From positions 1 through 5,461 of the forward strand of contig QIJI01000243.1 in the NCBI GenBank assembly GCA_003231795.1: a DNA stretch of 5,461 bases, in the 5' to 3' direction. Below are positions 1 through 5,461 of the stretch, one piece after another. The DNA comes from Gammaproteobacteria bacterium (GTDB lineage: Bacteria > Pseudomonadota > Gammaproteobacteria > GCA-001735895). The notes under the pieces were generated by a model that was given only the letters and a program-made list of their open reading frames with translations, made no database searches and was not told the DNA's origin. Made by a program: the position numbers and the translations under genes. Each line of letters starts with the position of its first letter. Within the stretch, counting starts at the first letter, position 1.

Positions 1-1
1 G

Positions 2-1366
2 GCACGCTGGGCCAGGCCCTGGACCAATGCGGCCTGGTTGTTTCTGACGCTCGGCATAGCGATTGGCAGCTGGTGGGCCTACTACGAACTCGGCTGGGGT
101 GGATGGTGGTTCTGGGACCCGGTGGAAAACGCATCTTTCATGCCGTGGCTGGTCGGAACCGCTTTGATGCATTCGCTCGCGATTACCGAAAAGCGGGGAA
201 CTTTCAAAGCCTGGACCGCGTTGCTTGCCATTTTCACTTTTTCACTGAGTTTGCTTGGAACCTTCCTCGTGCGTTCGGGCGTATTAACCTCGGTGCATGC
301 CTTTGCCAGCGATCCGGAGCGTGGGGTTTATATCCTCGCCTTTCTGGCATTTGTCATAGGAGGATCGCTCACGCTGTATGCCTGGCGTGCTCCTCAGCTG
401 AAAAGCGCCGCGCAAACCCGCCTGCTGTCCAGAGATGGTGCGTTGCTGCTGAATAATGTTTTTCTGACAGTGGTAACCAGCGCGATTTTACTCGGCACTT
501 TGTATCCGATTGCAATCGATGCGTTGGGTGGAAAAATCTCGATTGGAGCGCCTTACTTCAATTTGATGTTTATAAGCCTGATGGCGCCTTTAGGTGTGTT
601 GATGGGGATCGGCATGTTGATTCGCTGGAACAGCGACAGTCTGTCCCGGCTACAGGCAAAACTGAAATGGCCGGCACTTGTCGTATTGATAATCGCGTTA
701 GTGCTGAGTCTGGCTCTGCCAGTATGGCTCTGGAGCGCATATCTCGGAATTGCGATGGCATTGTGGATTGCGGTTACTGCGATGCTGGCAATTCAGGAAC
801 GTCTACGCAAGCGTAAACTATTATCGGCATTACGCTCCACCCCGGCCGGATTTTACGGAATGTTGCTCGGACATCTCGGAATGGCGGTGTTCATCGTCGG
901 GGTCACAGTGACGAGTTTGTACAATCAGGAAAAAGACCTGCGCATGGCACCCGGTGATGTGTATACGGTAGCAGGATACGAATTTACTTTTCACGGGGTG
1001 CGCGAACTGGATGTCAATAACTATGTCGCCACCCGGGGCCGTTTTAGCGTGCGTTCCGAAAGCGGCAATTTCGAAGTCGATATGTTCCCGGAAAAGAGAA
1101 TCTACCGTGTTCAGACTTCGCCAATGACCGAAGCCGCGATCGATGCAAGTCTCACCCGTGATCTGTTTATCGCACTGGGTGAACCTCTCGGGGATCAGGG
1201 CGCCTGGGCGGTCAGAATTTATTACAAACCCTATATCCGCTGGATCTGGCTGGGTGCAATCATTATGGCCCTGGGTGGTATATTTGCGGCCAGCGATCGA
1301 CGCTACTATCGCCGTAAAGAGCGCATTGCTGCGGCCAGTAAAGACAGGCTCGTCGAGCCGGCATGA
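2..1366 (+). CDS. ccmF: Cytochrome c haem lyase subunit CcmF, C-terminal part (5' end outside window)
   Basis: CcmF is the integral membrane core of the System I haem ligase, which joins haem from holo-CcmE to the CXXCH cysteines of apocytochrome c on the periplasmic side. The reading frame is open from base 2, giving 454 residues; the family is usually about 650 long, so roughly 195 N-terminal residues are missing. The internal TTG at 38 is not the true start, because the 12 codons before it also match CcmF (ARWARPWTNAAW). Visible features are the tryptophan-rich WWD haem-handling motif WGGWWFWDPVENA at fragment residues 32-44, a membrane histidine at residue 57 (MHSLA), a periplasmic histidine at 99 (SVHAF) and a second membrane histidine at 291 (GHLGMA). 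By family knowledge the two membrane histidines bind haem b. About nine hydrophobic segments, a periplasmic domain (about residues 312-410) and a last membrane helix before SDRRYYRRK complete it. The stop overlaps the ccmG start (ATGA). Confidence 0.97.
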   Translation, partial: ARWARPWTNAAWLFLTLGIAIGSWWAYYELGWGGWWFWDPVENASFMPWLVGTALMHSLAITEKRGTFKAWTALLAIFTFSLSLLGTFLVRSGVLTSVHAFASDPERGVYILAFLAFVIGGSLTLYAWRAPQLKSAAQTRLLSRDGALLLNNVFLTVVTSAILLGTLYPIAIDALGGKISIGAPYFNLMFISLMAPLGVLMGIGMLIRWNSDSLSRLQAKLKWPALVVLIIALVLSLALPVWLWSAYLGIAMALWIAVTAMLAIQERLRKRKLLSALRSTPAGFYGMLLGHLGMAVFIVGVTVTSLYNQEKDLRMAPGDVYTVAGYEFTFHGVRELDVNNYVATRGRFSVRSESGNFEVDMFPEKRIYRVQTSPMTEAAIDASLTRDLFIALGEPLGDQGAWAVRIYYKPYIRWIWLGAIIMALGGIFAASDRRYYRRKERIAAASKDRLVEPA

Positions 1367-1887
1367 ATCGTTACCTGTTACCACTGGCGATGTTTGTAAT
1401 GGTGCTGGGATTGCTCGGTTATGGCCTTTTTCTCGACCCAAAGCTGGTGCCTTCGCCACTAATCGATAAAAAGGCACCGATATTTTCACTGGCCATGCTG
1501 GAAGCGCCGACGCGACAATTTTCGACCGCGGATATGGAAGGACAGGTGTGGGTACTCAATGTATGGGCGTCCTGGTGTATTGCCTGTCGTGTGGAACACC
1601 CGGTCATTACCAGACTCGCTGAAACAAATCTGGTAACAGTGGTCGGACTGAATTACAAAGACCAACCTGAAGATGCCAGGCGCTGGTTAGAGCATTTCGG
1701 TAACCCCTATGCCACCAGTTTGATTGACCTTGATGGTCGTGTCGGTCTTGACTGGGGGGTTTACGGCGTACCCGAAACCTTTGTCATCGGTGCCGACGGA
1801 ACCATCAAATACAAACATATCGGTCCGGTGTCAGAAGAGGCACTGGACCAGACCATCCTGCCGATTTTAAGGGAGTTACTGAGTTGA
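1363..1887 (+). CDS. ccmG: Thiol:disulfide interchange protein CcmG (DsbE)
   Basis: This is a membrane-anchored periplasmic thioredoxin-fold protein that receives electrons from DsbD/CcdA-type donors and keeps the CXXCH thiols of apocytochrome c (directly or through CcmH) reduced for haem attachment. The 174-residue product has the normal family length. It has one N-terminal membrane anchor (about residues 4-23), a thioredoxin-like domain with active site WASWCIACRVEHP (Cys72, Cys75), and the CcmG signature GVYGVPETF with the cis-proline at 137 and the acidic residue Glu138. The usual second position of the CXXC loop in E. coli is proline (CPTC as I recall it); here the loop is CIAC, an unremarkable variation. 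The ATG overlaps the ccmF stop by four bases (ATGA) and no strong Shine-Dalgarno is visible, which suggests translational coupling to ccmF. Confidence 0.96.
   Translation: MNRYLLPLAMFVMVLGLLGYGLFLDPKLVPSPLIDKKAPIFSLAMLEAPTRQFSTADMEGQVWVLNVWASWCIACRVEHPVITRLAETNLVTVVGLNYKDQPEDARRWLEHFGNPYATSLIDLDGRVGLDWGVYGVPETFVIGADGTIKYKHIGPVSEEALDQTILPILRELLS
1871..1875 (+). promoter_or_regulatory. Ribosome binding site deciding the TTG start of ccmH
   Basis: GGGAG lies eight bases before a TTG codon at 1884. No ATG or GTG in the same frame lies close by, and the next in-frame ATG (codon 30) would remove the whole signal peptide. The site therefore supports TTG initiation, with TTGA overlapping the ccmG stop. 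Confidence 0.65.
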
Positions 1888-2339
1888 TTCGGATACTGCT
1901 GTTATCGATTACGCTATTTTACTCGACTGCGGGGCATGCAATCGAAGCCAATCAGTTCGATAACGCTCAAATGGAGGCGGACTACAACCAGCTGATTAAA
2001 GAATTGCGTTGCCTGGTCTGTCAAAACCAGAACCTGGCAGAATCGAATGCTGATCTGGCGCAGGATTTACGTCGCGAAACCTATGAAATGTTAAAAGCCG
2101 GGAAATCACAGCAACAGGTAATTGAGTTCATGGTCGCGCGTTATGGCGATTTTGTACTCTATCGTCCGCGGTTTAAACCCAGCACCTACCTGCTTTGGCT
2201 GGGGCCATTTTTAATGTTACTGCTGGTCATTACCCTGGTCCTGCGTCATTTTCTTAATAGCGATGAAGCGGTTTCGGCCGATGCCGAACTGCTGCAGCAA
2301 GCGCGGCAGTTGCTGGAAAAAGAAGAGCCGCGAACATGA
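1884..2339 (+). CDS. ccmH: Cytochrome c maturation protein CcmH (CcmL/Ccl2 type thiol oxidoreductase subunit)
   Basis: CcmH is a periplasm-facing, membrane-anchored protein whose CXXC pair reduces or holds the apocytochrome CXXCH cysteines, working with CcmG, CcmI and CcmF. The 151-residue product starts with a cleavable-looking signal peptide (about residues 1-19, ending AGHA). A small helical domain follows with the family hallmark LRCLVCQNQ (Cys43, Cys46), and then a membrane segment at about 101-124 (TYLLWLGPF onward) with a short charged tail. It is the short, unfused form: the TPR part that is joined to CcmH in E. coli is the separate next gene here. The start is TTG, chosen because of the GGGAG site upstream and because it alone supplies the signal peptide. 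The gene overlaps its neighbours at both ends (TTGA with ccmG, ATGA with ccmI). Confidence 0.95.
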   Translation: MIRILLLSITLFYSTAGHAIEANQFDNAQMEADYNQLIKELRCLVCQNQNLAESNADLAQDLRRETYEMLKAGKSQQQVIEFMVARYGDFVLYRPRFKPSTYLLWLGPFLMLLLVITLVLRHFLNSDEAVSADAELLQQARQLLEKEEPRT

Positions 2340-3550
2340 CCTTCTGGATTTATGCGATCGCGCTACTATTGCTGGCGCTAGCCTTTCTGCTGATTCCTAT
2401 CATTCGCGGAACCGGCAATTCGTCGGGAGATCAGCGGCAAGCACAGAATATTCAGATTGCACGCGAGAAAAAGAAAATATTGGAGCAGCAACTCGAGCGC
2501 GGTGAGATTGAGCAGTCCATTTTTGAAAGCAGCTACCAGGATTTGCAAAATTCGCTGGCGCTGGAACTCGAACATTCGGAACAGTATGCTCTGCAACCGC
2601 GCGGCCAGTGGATGGCGGCCTTGATTCTGGTTTTAATCCCTGTCGGCAGTGTCAGTCTGTATTTTAATTATGGTGAGTACCGGGTTGTAGAAAATCCCGA
2701 AATTGCCCTGGCCCGATCGAATTCGACGGCCCCCCAGATGAGTCTCGACGAAATGATCGTTACCATTAAAGAGCGCTTGCGCGAGACTCCGGAAGATCCG
2801 GCAGGCTGGTTTGCGCTGGGTCGAACCATGATGGCCAAAGGTCAATTTGACGAAGCAGTGACGGCTTTTCGGCGTGCTTATGACCTGGCCGCTGATGATG
2901 CCGGTGTACTCTTCTCGTTGGCCGATGCGATAGGGAAGCAACAAAACGGAAATTTAATCGGAGAACCGGAAGCACTGGTAATGCGGGGTCTTGAGATGGC
3001 ACCGAATTACCCGAACGGACTGTGGCTTGCCGGCATGGCGGCCGAGCAGCGCAAGGATTATGTCACAGCCCATCGATACTGGTCACGATTGTTACCGATG
3101 ATTCGGGACAACCAGAAATCGGCTGATGAAATCCGATCTTTACTGGCGGTGCTGGAACAGCGTGAGCCGAAAATTCTCCCGGACCCGAGAATTGCGACGC
3201 AAGTGGCACAGCTGACATTACGCGTTGATATCAGCCCGGAACTGAAAAAACAGGCAAAACTGGACGATGCCGTTTTCGTTTACGCCAAAGCAATGCGGGG
3301 GCCGCCGATGCCGTTAGCGGTCAAAAGATTGCGCCTGCGAGATCTGCCGCTTTCGTTGACGCTTAGTGATAGTGACGCGATGATGCCGTCGATGCGCCTG
3401 TCAGATTATGATCAGGTTGTGGTGGGTGCCCGTGTCTCTATCAGTGGCAATCCCGTGGCCCAACCCGGTGATTTTTATATCGAGCTTGAATCGGTGAACA
3501 GTGCCGAACCACCGGCAGAGATTTCACTGATCATTGATCAGATCAAGTAA
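2336..3550 (+). CDS. ccmI: Cytochrome c maturation protein CcmI (CycH), TPR apocytochrome chaperone
   Basis: CcmI binds the C-terminal helix of apocytochrome c and presents it to the CcmF/CcmH ligation complex. The 404-residue product has the usual two-helix N-terminal module: membrane segments at about 3-23 and 93-110, separated by a cytoplasmic, charged, coiled-coil-like stretch (about 38-85) rich in Glu, Gln and Lys. After the second helix comes a periplasmic TPR region. Its clearest repeat is about residues 155-188 (WFALGRTMMAKGQFDEAVTA), with weaker repeats at about 189-224 and 226-258. The C-terminal domain (about 285-404) carries the CycH-type pattern VFVYAKAMRGPPMPLAVKR followed by LRDLPLSLTLSD and a GARVSISGNPVAQPGD segment. 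The ATG overlaps the ccmH stop (ATGA). It is the last gene of the ccm operon in this window, 24 bases from the end of a convergent gene. Confidence 0.93.
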   Translation: MTFWIYAIALLLLALAFLLIPIIRGTGNSSGDQRQAQNIQIAREKKKILEQQLERGEIEQSIFESSYQDLQNSLALELEHSEQYALQPRGQWMAALILVLIPVGSVSLYFNYGEYRVVENPEIALARSNSTAPQMSLDEMIVTIKERLRETPEDPAGWFALGRTMMAKGQFDEAVTAFRRAYDLAADDAGVLFSLADAIGKQQNGNLIGEPEALVMRGLEMAPNYPNGLWLAGMAAEQRKDYVTAHRYWSRLLPMIRDNQKSADEIRSLLAVLEQREPKILPDPRIATQVAQLTLRVDISPELKKQAKLDDAVFVYAKAMRGPPMPLAVKRLRLRDLPLSLTLSDSDAMMPSMRLSDYDQVVVGARVSISGNPVAQPGDFYIELESVNSAEPPAEISLIIDQIK

Positions 3551-3561
3551 TTGTTCCAACC

Positions 3562-3577
3562 TGAAACCCTGGGTTCA
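3562..3577. terminator. Small hairpin between convergent ccmI and rhodanese gene, possible bidirectional terminator
   Basis: TGAAACC and GGTTCA can pair as a six-base-pair stem with one bulged A and a three-base loop (CTG). It lies 11 bases after the ccmI stop and covers the stop codon of the opposite gene. There is no T run on either side, so intrinsic termination is uncertain; position between two converging genes is the main support. Confidence 0.3.
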
Positions 3578-3934
3578 ACTGGTCGCGTCAAATACCCGCT
3601 TGATCTCGTCATAGGGGGCAGTGATTGCATAAACCCGGGTATATCCCATTTGCTGCAAAGTATAAGCGGCCAGCGAAGCACGCCCCCCGCCGCCACAATG
3701 CGTCAGGATCAGTTGCTCGGGGTTCGCAACCTCTTTCGGTAATTTCATTTCCAGCAGGCCGCGTGAAATATTAATCGATAGATTTAATTTCGAAGTTTCG
3801 GCACTTTCTGCTTCGCGTACATCGAGGATGAGAGCGTCGGCGTGTTGATCAAATAGTTGAAGTGCAGTCACGGCATCGACGCATTCGATGTGCTGTTGCG
3901 CTTCACGTATCATTTCGTCGGCGGTTTTAAGCAT
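3575..3934 (-). CDS. Small single-domain rhodanese-like sulfurtransferase
   Basis: Rhodanese domains carry sulfur as a persulfide on an active-site cysteine and pass it to acceptors such as cyanide, thiols or partner proteins; the physiological acceptor here cannot be told. The product is 119 residues, one domain, without signal peptide or membrane segment, so probably cytoplasmic. Visible features are LILDVREAES (about 35-44), with the conserved Asp38, the NISRGLLEMKL segment (about 55-65), and the catalytic loop HCGGGGRAS with Cys80 and Arg86, fitting CxxGxR(A/S). After the loop comes AAYTLQQMGYTRVYAI, typical of the fold's end. The common GHxPGA motif before the INIP-like strand is replaced by SKLNLS, a deviation. 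The start ATG is well placed: AGGTG lies five bases upstream. The gene is convergent with ccmI and has the same direction as gluQ and dapE, but is separated from gluQ by about 350 bases, so it probably has its own promoter. Confidence 0.88.
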   Translation of the reverse strand: MLKTADEMIREAQQHIECVDAVTALQLFDQHADALILDVREAESAETSKLNLSINISRGLLEMKLPKEVANPEQLILTHCGGGGRASLAAYTLQQMGYTRVYAITAPYDEIKRVFDATS

Positions 3935-3970
3935 ATTTTCACCTGCTGTTGTTTGAGATTGGAACGGCGT

Positions 3971-3998
3971 AGTTTAACCGGTTACCGACAAGCATCAA
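3971..3998 (-). promoter_or_regulatory. Candidate sigma-70 promoter for the rhodanese gene
   Basis: Read on the minus strand, TTGATG (3993-3998, four of six to the -35 consensus) and TAAACT (3971-3976, four of six to the -10 consensus) are separated by 16 bases. Transcription would start near 3964, giving a leader of about 30 bases containing the AGGTG ribosome binding site (3940-3944). The match is moderate and judged by eye only. Confidence 0.35.
3975..3984. repeat. 10-bp perfect palindrome in the putative rhodanese promoter
   Basis: TAACCGGTTA is a perfect palindrome about 40 bases before the rhodanese start codon. It overlaps the proposed -10 and spacer, a position where a dimeric regulator could block or alter transcription. 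No regulator is identified, and a single 10-bp palindrome can arise by chance. Confidence 0.3.
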
Positions 3999-4016
3999 CC
4001 GCCAATGAAGCGACTA

Positions 4017-4035
4017 GGAGTCTGTCGGACTTAGG
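4017..4035 (+). repeat. Left terminal inverted repeat of the MITE-like element
   Basis: GGAGTCTGTCGGACTTAGG; its reverse complement recurs at 4220-4238 with two differences. It contains a short internal dyad, AGTCTGTCGGACT. Pairing may extend by two bases outward (CT in both flanks). Confidence 0.75.
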
Positions 4036-4135
4036 ATAAATCTACTCGATATTTGCTCCTGCACTATTCTACCTCCTACATCCATGTAGTCGTGCGGGAA
4101 AGTCATTTTGGCCAGATTTTCCGATCCAATTCGTT

Positions 4136-4166
4136 GAATAGCCAATTTAATATAATATGGCTATTC
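4136..4166. repeat. Apical stem-loop of the MITE-like element
   Basis: GAATAGCCA and TGGCTATTC form a perfect nine-base-pair stem around the 13-base loop ATTTAATATAATA. It is the tip of the large hairpin. The loop edge includes a TATAAT, but no convincing -35 lies at the right distance. Confidence 0.7.
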
Positions 4167-4219
4167 GCCTCATTCGATCAAAAAATCTGACTCAAAATGA
4201 CTTTCCCTCGTTACGATTA

Positions 4220-4238
4220 CCTAAGTCTGACAGATTCC
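4220..4238 (-). repeat. Right terminal inverted repeat of the MITE-like element
   Basis: CCTAAGTCTGACAGATTCC, the inverted copy of 4017-4035 (17 of 19 positions). It ends exactly where the 11-bp inverted repeat next to gluQ begins (4239). Confidence 0.75.
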
Positions 4239-4297
4239 AAGAACTTTAAGCTCCGGGGAAAGGCGGCTGCGCGCAATTCCGCCGGGTTAAAGTTCTT
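4239..4297 (-). terminator. 11-bp perfect inverted repeat overlapping the end of gluQ, possible terminator
   Basis: AAGAACTTTAA (4239-4249) and TTAAAGTTCTT (4287-4297) are exact inverted copies, separated by 37 bases that hold an inner GGCGG/CCGCC stem (4263-4267 with 4279-4283). One arm is made of the last two sense codons and stop codon of gluQ plus the two bases before them. The nested stems suggest a transcript-ending structure for the dapE-gluQ unit, but no U-tract follows on the minus strand and the outer loop is long, so a Rho-independent role is only possible. Confidence 0.4.
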
Positions 4298-5186
4298 CGG
4301 AGTACCTGGTCTCCTGAACCGGAATCTGTGATGAATCCCAGTGGTCAATTGCCCAGCTCAGTATTTCGCGCGGGCTGACCGAGGCCAGTTCTGGCGGTGG
4401 GCCCTGTCCCAGGTGAAGCAGGGCGTCACGTAATAGTTCTCCCGCCTTGTTGATCTTGATTGGGTCGGCACCGGTTTGCTTGCTGAGCTTTGTGCCATCG
4501 GTGTTGTTGACCAGCGGGATATGCATATATTGCGGCGTTCGAAATCCGACGCAGTTCTGAAGCCAGATATGCAGGCAGCTATTTTCCAGCAGATCAGCGC
4601 CACGTACTACTTCATCGATCCCGTCAATTTCGTCGTCTACAACGACGGCCAGATGATAGGCGTAGACCTGATCGGCGCGGCGCAACACGAAATCCCCGAC
4701 TTCAGCAGCAAGATTCATCTCGAAGTGGCCATAGATCTGATCCTGAAAGGCGATGGTCCCGCAGGTGTTGGTGTTGAGCCGGATCGAGCGAGCTGCGTCG
4801 GACAGATCTTTGCGGCGGCAGTTGCCTGGATAAATCTGACCTAATACTCCGTTGATCACTCCTTCTTTGCGCAGGCTGCTACGACTGCATTCGCAGGCGT
4901 AGCAATGGCCTTGATTCAGCAACTGATGCAGGTATTCGTGATATAGCTCAAGACGATCGCTTTGGTAAGAAACTCTGCCGTCCCACTCAAAACCGAGATT
5001 TTCAAGATCGCGCAGTATGCTGTCGCTGGCACCTTTGACTACACGTGGTGTGTCGACGTCTTCGATTCGCAACAACCAACCACCCTGTCGAGATCTGGCC
5101 TGGCAGTAACTTGCCAGTGCCGCGACCAGCGAGCCGAAATGCAGCGGGCCCGAAGGCGTTGGTGCGAATCGGCCAATTCGGGGCAT
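4287..5186 (-). CDS. gluQ: Glutamyl-queuosine tRNA(Asp) synthetase (GluQ, YadB)
   Basis: GluQ is a shortened relative of glutamyl-tRNA synthetase that lacks the anticodon-binding domain. It activates glutamate with ATP and attaches it to the cyclopentenediol of queuosine 34 in tRNA(Asp), in the cytoplasm. The 299-residue product has the normal length of the paralogue (full GluRS is about 470). Visible motifs are GRFAPTPSGPLHFGS (residues 5-19), whose HFGS is the HIGH-type ATP signature, and LRIEDVDTPR (39-48). The probable zinc site is made by CEC (Cys98, Cys100) with Tyr119 and Cys123 (YPGNC). YAYHLAVVVDDEIDGIDEVV (175-194) and VRGADLLEN follow, and then KLSKQTGA (233-240) as the KMSKS-type loop. 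The start ATG shares one base with the dapE stop (TAATG) and has no strong Shine-Dalgarno, so translation is probably coupled to dapE. Confidence 0.96.
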   Translation of the reverse strand: MPRIGRFAPTPSGPLHFGSLVAALASYCQARSRQGGWLLRIEDVDTPRVVKGASDSILRDLENLGFEWDGRVSYQSDRLELYHEYLHQLLNQGHCYACECSRSSLRKEGVINGVLGQIYPGNCRRKDLSDAARSIRLNTNTCGTIAFQDQIYGHFEMNLAAEVGDFVLRRADQVYAYHLAVVVDDEIDGIDEVVRGADLLENSCLHIWLQNCVGFRTPQYMHIPLVNNTDGTKLSKQTGADPIKINKAGELLRDALLHLGQGPPPELASVSPREILSWAIDHWDSSQIPVQETRYSEEL

Positions 5187-5461
5187 TAAAGCAACAGGTT
5201 TTCGAGGATACTCTGGTAAATATCCGAGAGCGTATCGAGTTGCGCTACATTGACGTGTTCGTTGAGCTTGTGAATCGATTCGTTAACCGGGCCCAGTTCT
5301 AGAACCTGTGCACCGGTAGGTGCGATGAAACGACCATCAGAAGTGCCGCCGGTGGTTGCAAGTTTGGTGGTTAGGCCGGTATGTTGCCTGATCGCCTTCT
5401 GCGCGGCCTGTACCAGATCGCCCTCGGCAGTGAGGAAGGGGTAGCCGGATATCGACCAGTC
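5186..5461 (-). CDS. dapE: Succinyl-diaminopimelate desuccinylase DapE, C-terminal part (5' end outside window)
   Basis: DapE is a cytoplasmic di-zinc peptidase-family enzyme that hydrolyses N-succinyl-LL-2,6-diaminopimelate to LL-diaminopimelate and succinate, in the pathway to lysine and peptidoglycan. The frame runs open from the window edge to a TAA at 5186-5188, giving the last 91 residues of a protein usually about 375 long; it contains no start codon of its own. Diagnostic stretches are SGYPFLTAEGDLVQA (residues 5-19), LATTGGTSDGRFIAPTGAQV (34-53) and LELGPVNESIHKLNEHVN (54-71). His64 in SIHKLNE corresponds, by family knowledge, to the C-terminal zinc-ligand histidine, and TGGTSDGRF is a substrate-binding signature. 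The gene is directly upstream of gluQ with a one-base stop/start overlap, so both belong to one transcript. Confidence 0.95.
   Translation of the reverse strand, partial: DWSISGYPFLTAEGDLVQAAQKAIRQHTGLTTKLATTGGTSDGRFIAPTGAQVLELGPVNESIHKLNEHVNVAQLDTLSDIYQSILENLLL

Larger units (their letters stand above)
4017..4238. mobile_element. MITE-like non-coding element with 19-bp terminal inverted repeats, able to fold into a long hairpin
   Basis: The 222-base stretch begins and ends with inverted repeats matching at 17 of 19 positions. Inside them further blocks face each other in order. A 15-base perfect pair is GGGAAAGTCATTTTG (4096-4110) with its complement (4193-4207). CAGATTTTCC (4113-4122) pairs mostly with 4180-4189, GATCCAAT (4123-4130) with 4172-4179, and GAATAGCCA (4136-4144) perfectly with 4158-4166, around a 13-base A+T loop. 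The entire element can thus fold into a single hairpin, the usual picture of a miniature inverted-repeat element moved by a transposase encoded elsewhere. The left arm is about 48 bases longer than the right because of a segment at about 4036-4086 that has no partner. No target-site duplication is evident. The IS family is not assigned. The element fills most of the 352-base gap between gluQ and the rhodanese gene. Confidence 0.72.

Noticed and set aside
38..40. TTG as the real start of the ccmF product
   Set aside because: The frame is open to the window edge and the codons before it match CcmF; the protein would also lack about a third of its normal length.
830..1489. A 219-codon minus-strand open frame across the end of ccmF and start of ccmG
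   Set aside because: It is the antisense shadow of two strongly supported genes, with no recognisable domain or start context.
3551..3742. A 63-codon plus-strand open frame directly after ccmI
   Set aside because: It lies opposite the rhodanese gene, whose catalytic motif and ribosome binding site support the minus strand.
4014..4085. A 23-codon minus-strand reading frame beginning ATGGATGTAGGAGG and ending in TAG at the outer edge of the MITE
   Set aside because: It lies wholly inside the left arm of the hairpin element, runs through the terminal repeat, and has no recognisable motif or ribosome binding site ahead of it; chance is the simpler reading.
4151..4156. Perfect TATAAT near the apical loop of the MITE, as an outward promoter on the + strand
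   Set aside because: The hexamer at the right distance upstream (AATTCG) does not resemble a -35, the nearest TTGAAT leaves only 11 bases of spacer, and no + strand gene follows.
4017..4238. CRISPR array, tRNA or riboswitch in the non-coding gap
   Set aside because: There are no regularly spaced direct repeats, no cloverleaf with a T-arm consensus, and no known riboswitch core; the repeats are inverted and nested.
4476..4844. A 122-codon plus-strand open frame inside gluQ
   Set aside because: Antisense to well-conserved GluQ motifs; no independent coding evidence.

Overview
The window reads as ordinary proteobacterial chromosome, most likely from a gammaproteobacterium. CcmF, GluQ and DapE closely resemble the Escherichia coli proteins as I remember them, the ccmF-G-H-I order is typical of that class, and CcmH and CcmI are separate genes as in Pseudomonas rather than fused as in E. 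coli. I cannot name the genus.

Left part (2-3550, + strand): the end of a System I cytochrome c maturation operon. It holds the 3' two thirds of ccmF (5' end outside the window), then ccmG, ccmH and ccmI. Each start codon overlaps the preceding stop codon by four bases, so the four genes almost certainly share one transcript and are translationally coupled. Together they deliver and attach haem: CcmG and CcmH keep the apocytochrome CXXCH cysteines reduced, CcmI chaperones the apocytochrome, and CcmF carries out ligation. No promoter for this operon is visible; it must lie upstream.

Middle (3551-4286): ccmI ends 24 bases from the end of a convergent gene for a small single-domain rhodanese (- strand, 3575-3934). 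Upstream of the rhodanese gene are a plausible promoter and a 10-bp palindrome. Next comes a non-coding stretch containing a 222-bp element (4017-4238) bounded by 19-bp terminal inverted repeats. Almost the whole element can fold into one long imperfect hairpin, which looks like a MITE (miniature inverted-repeat transposable element). It directly abuts an 11-bp perfect inverted repeat that overlaps the end of gluQ.

Right part (4287-5461, - strand): gluQ, encoding glutamyl-queuosine tRNA(Asp) synthetase, is preceded by the C-terminal 91 codons of dapE (succinyl-diaminopimelate desuccinylase). The dapE stop and gluQ start share one base (TAATG).

I see no new multi-gene system. The least routine part of the window is the asymmetric hairpin element and its neighbouring inverted repeat.
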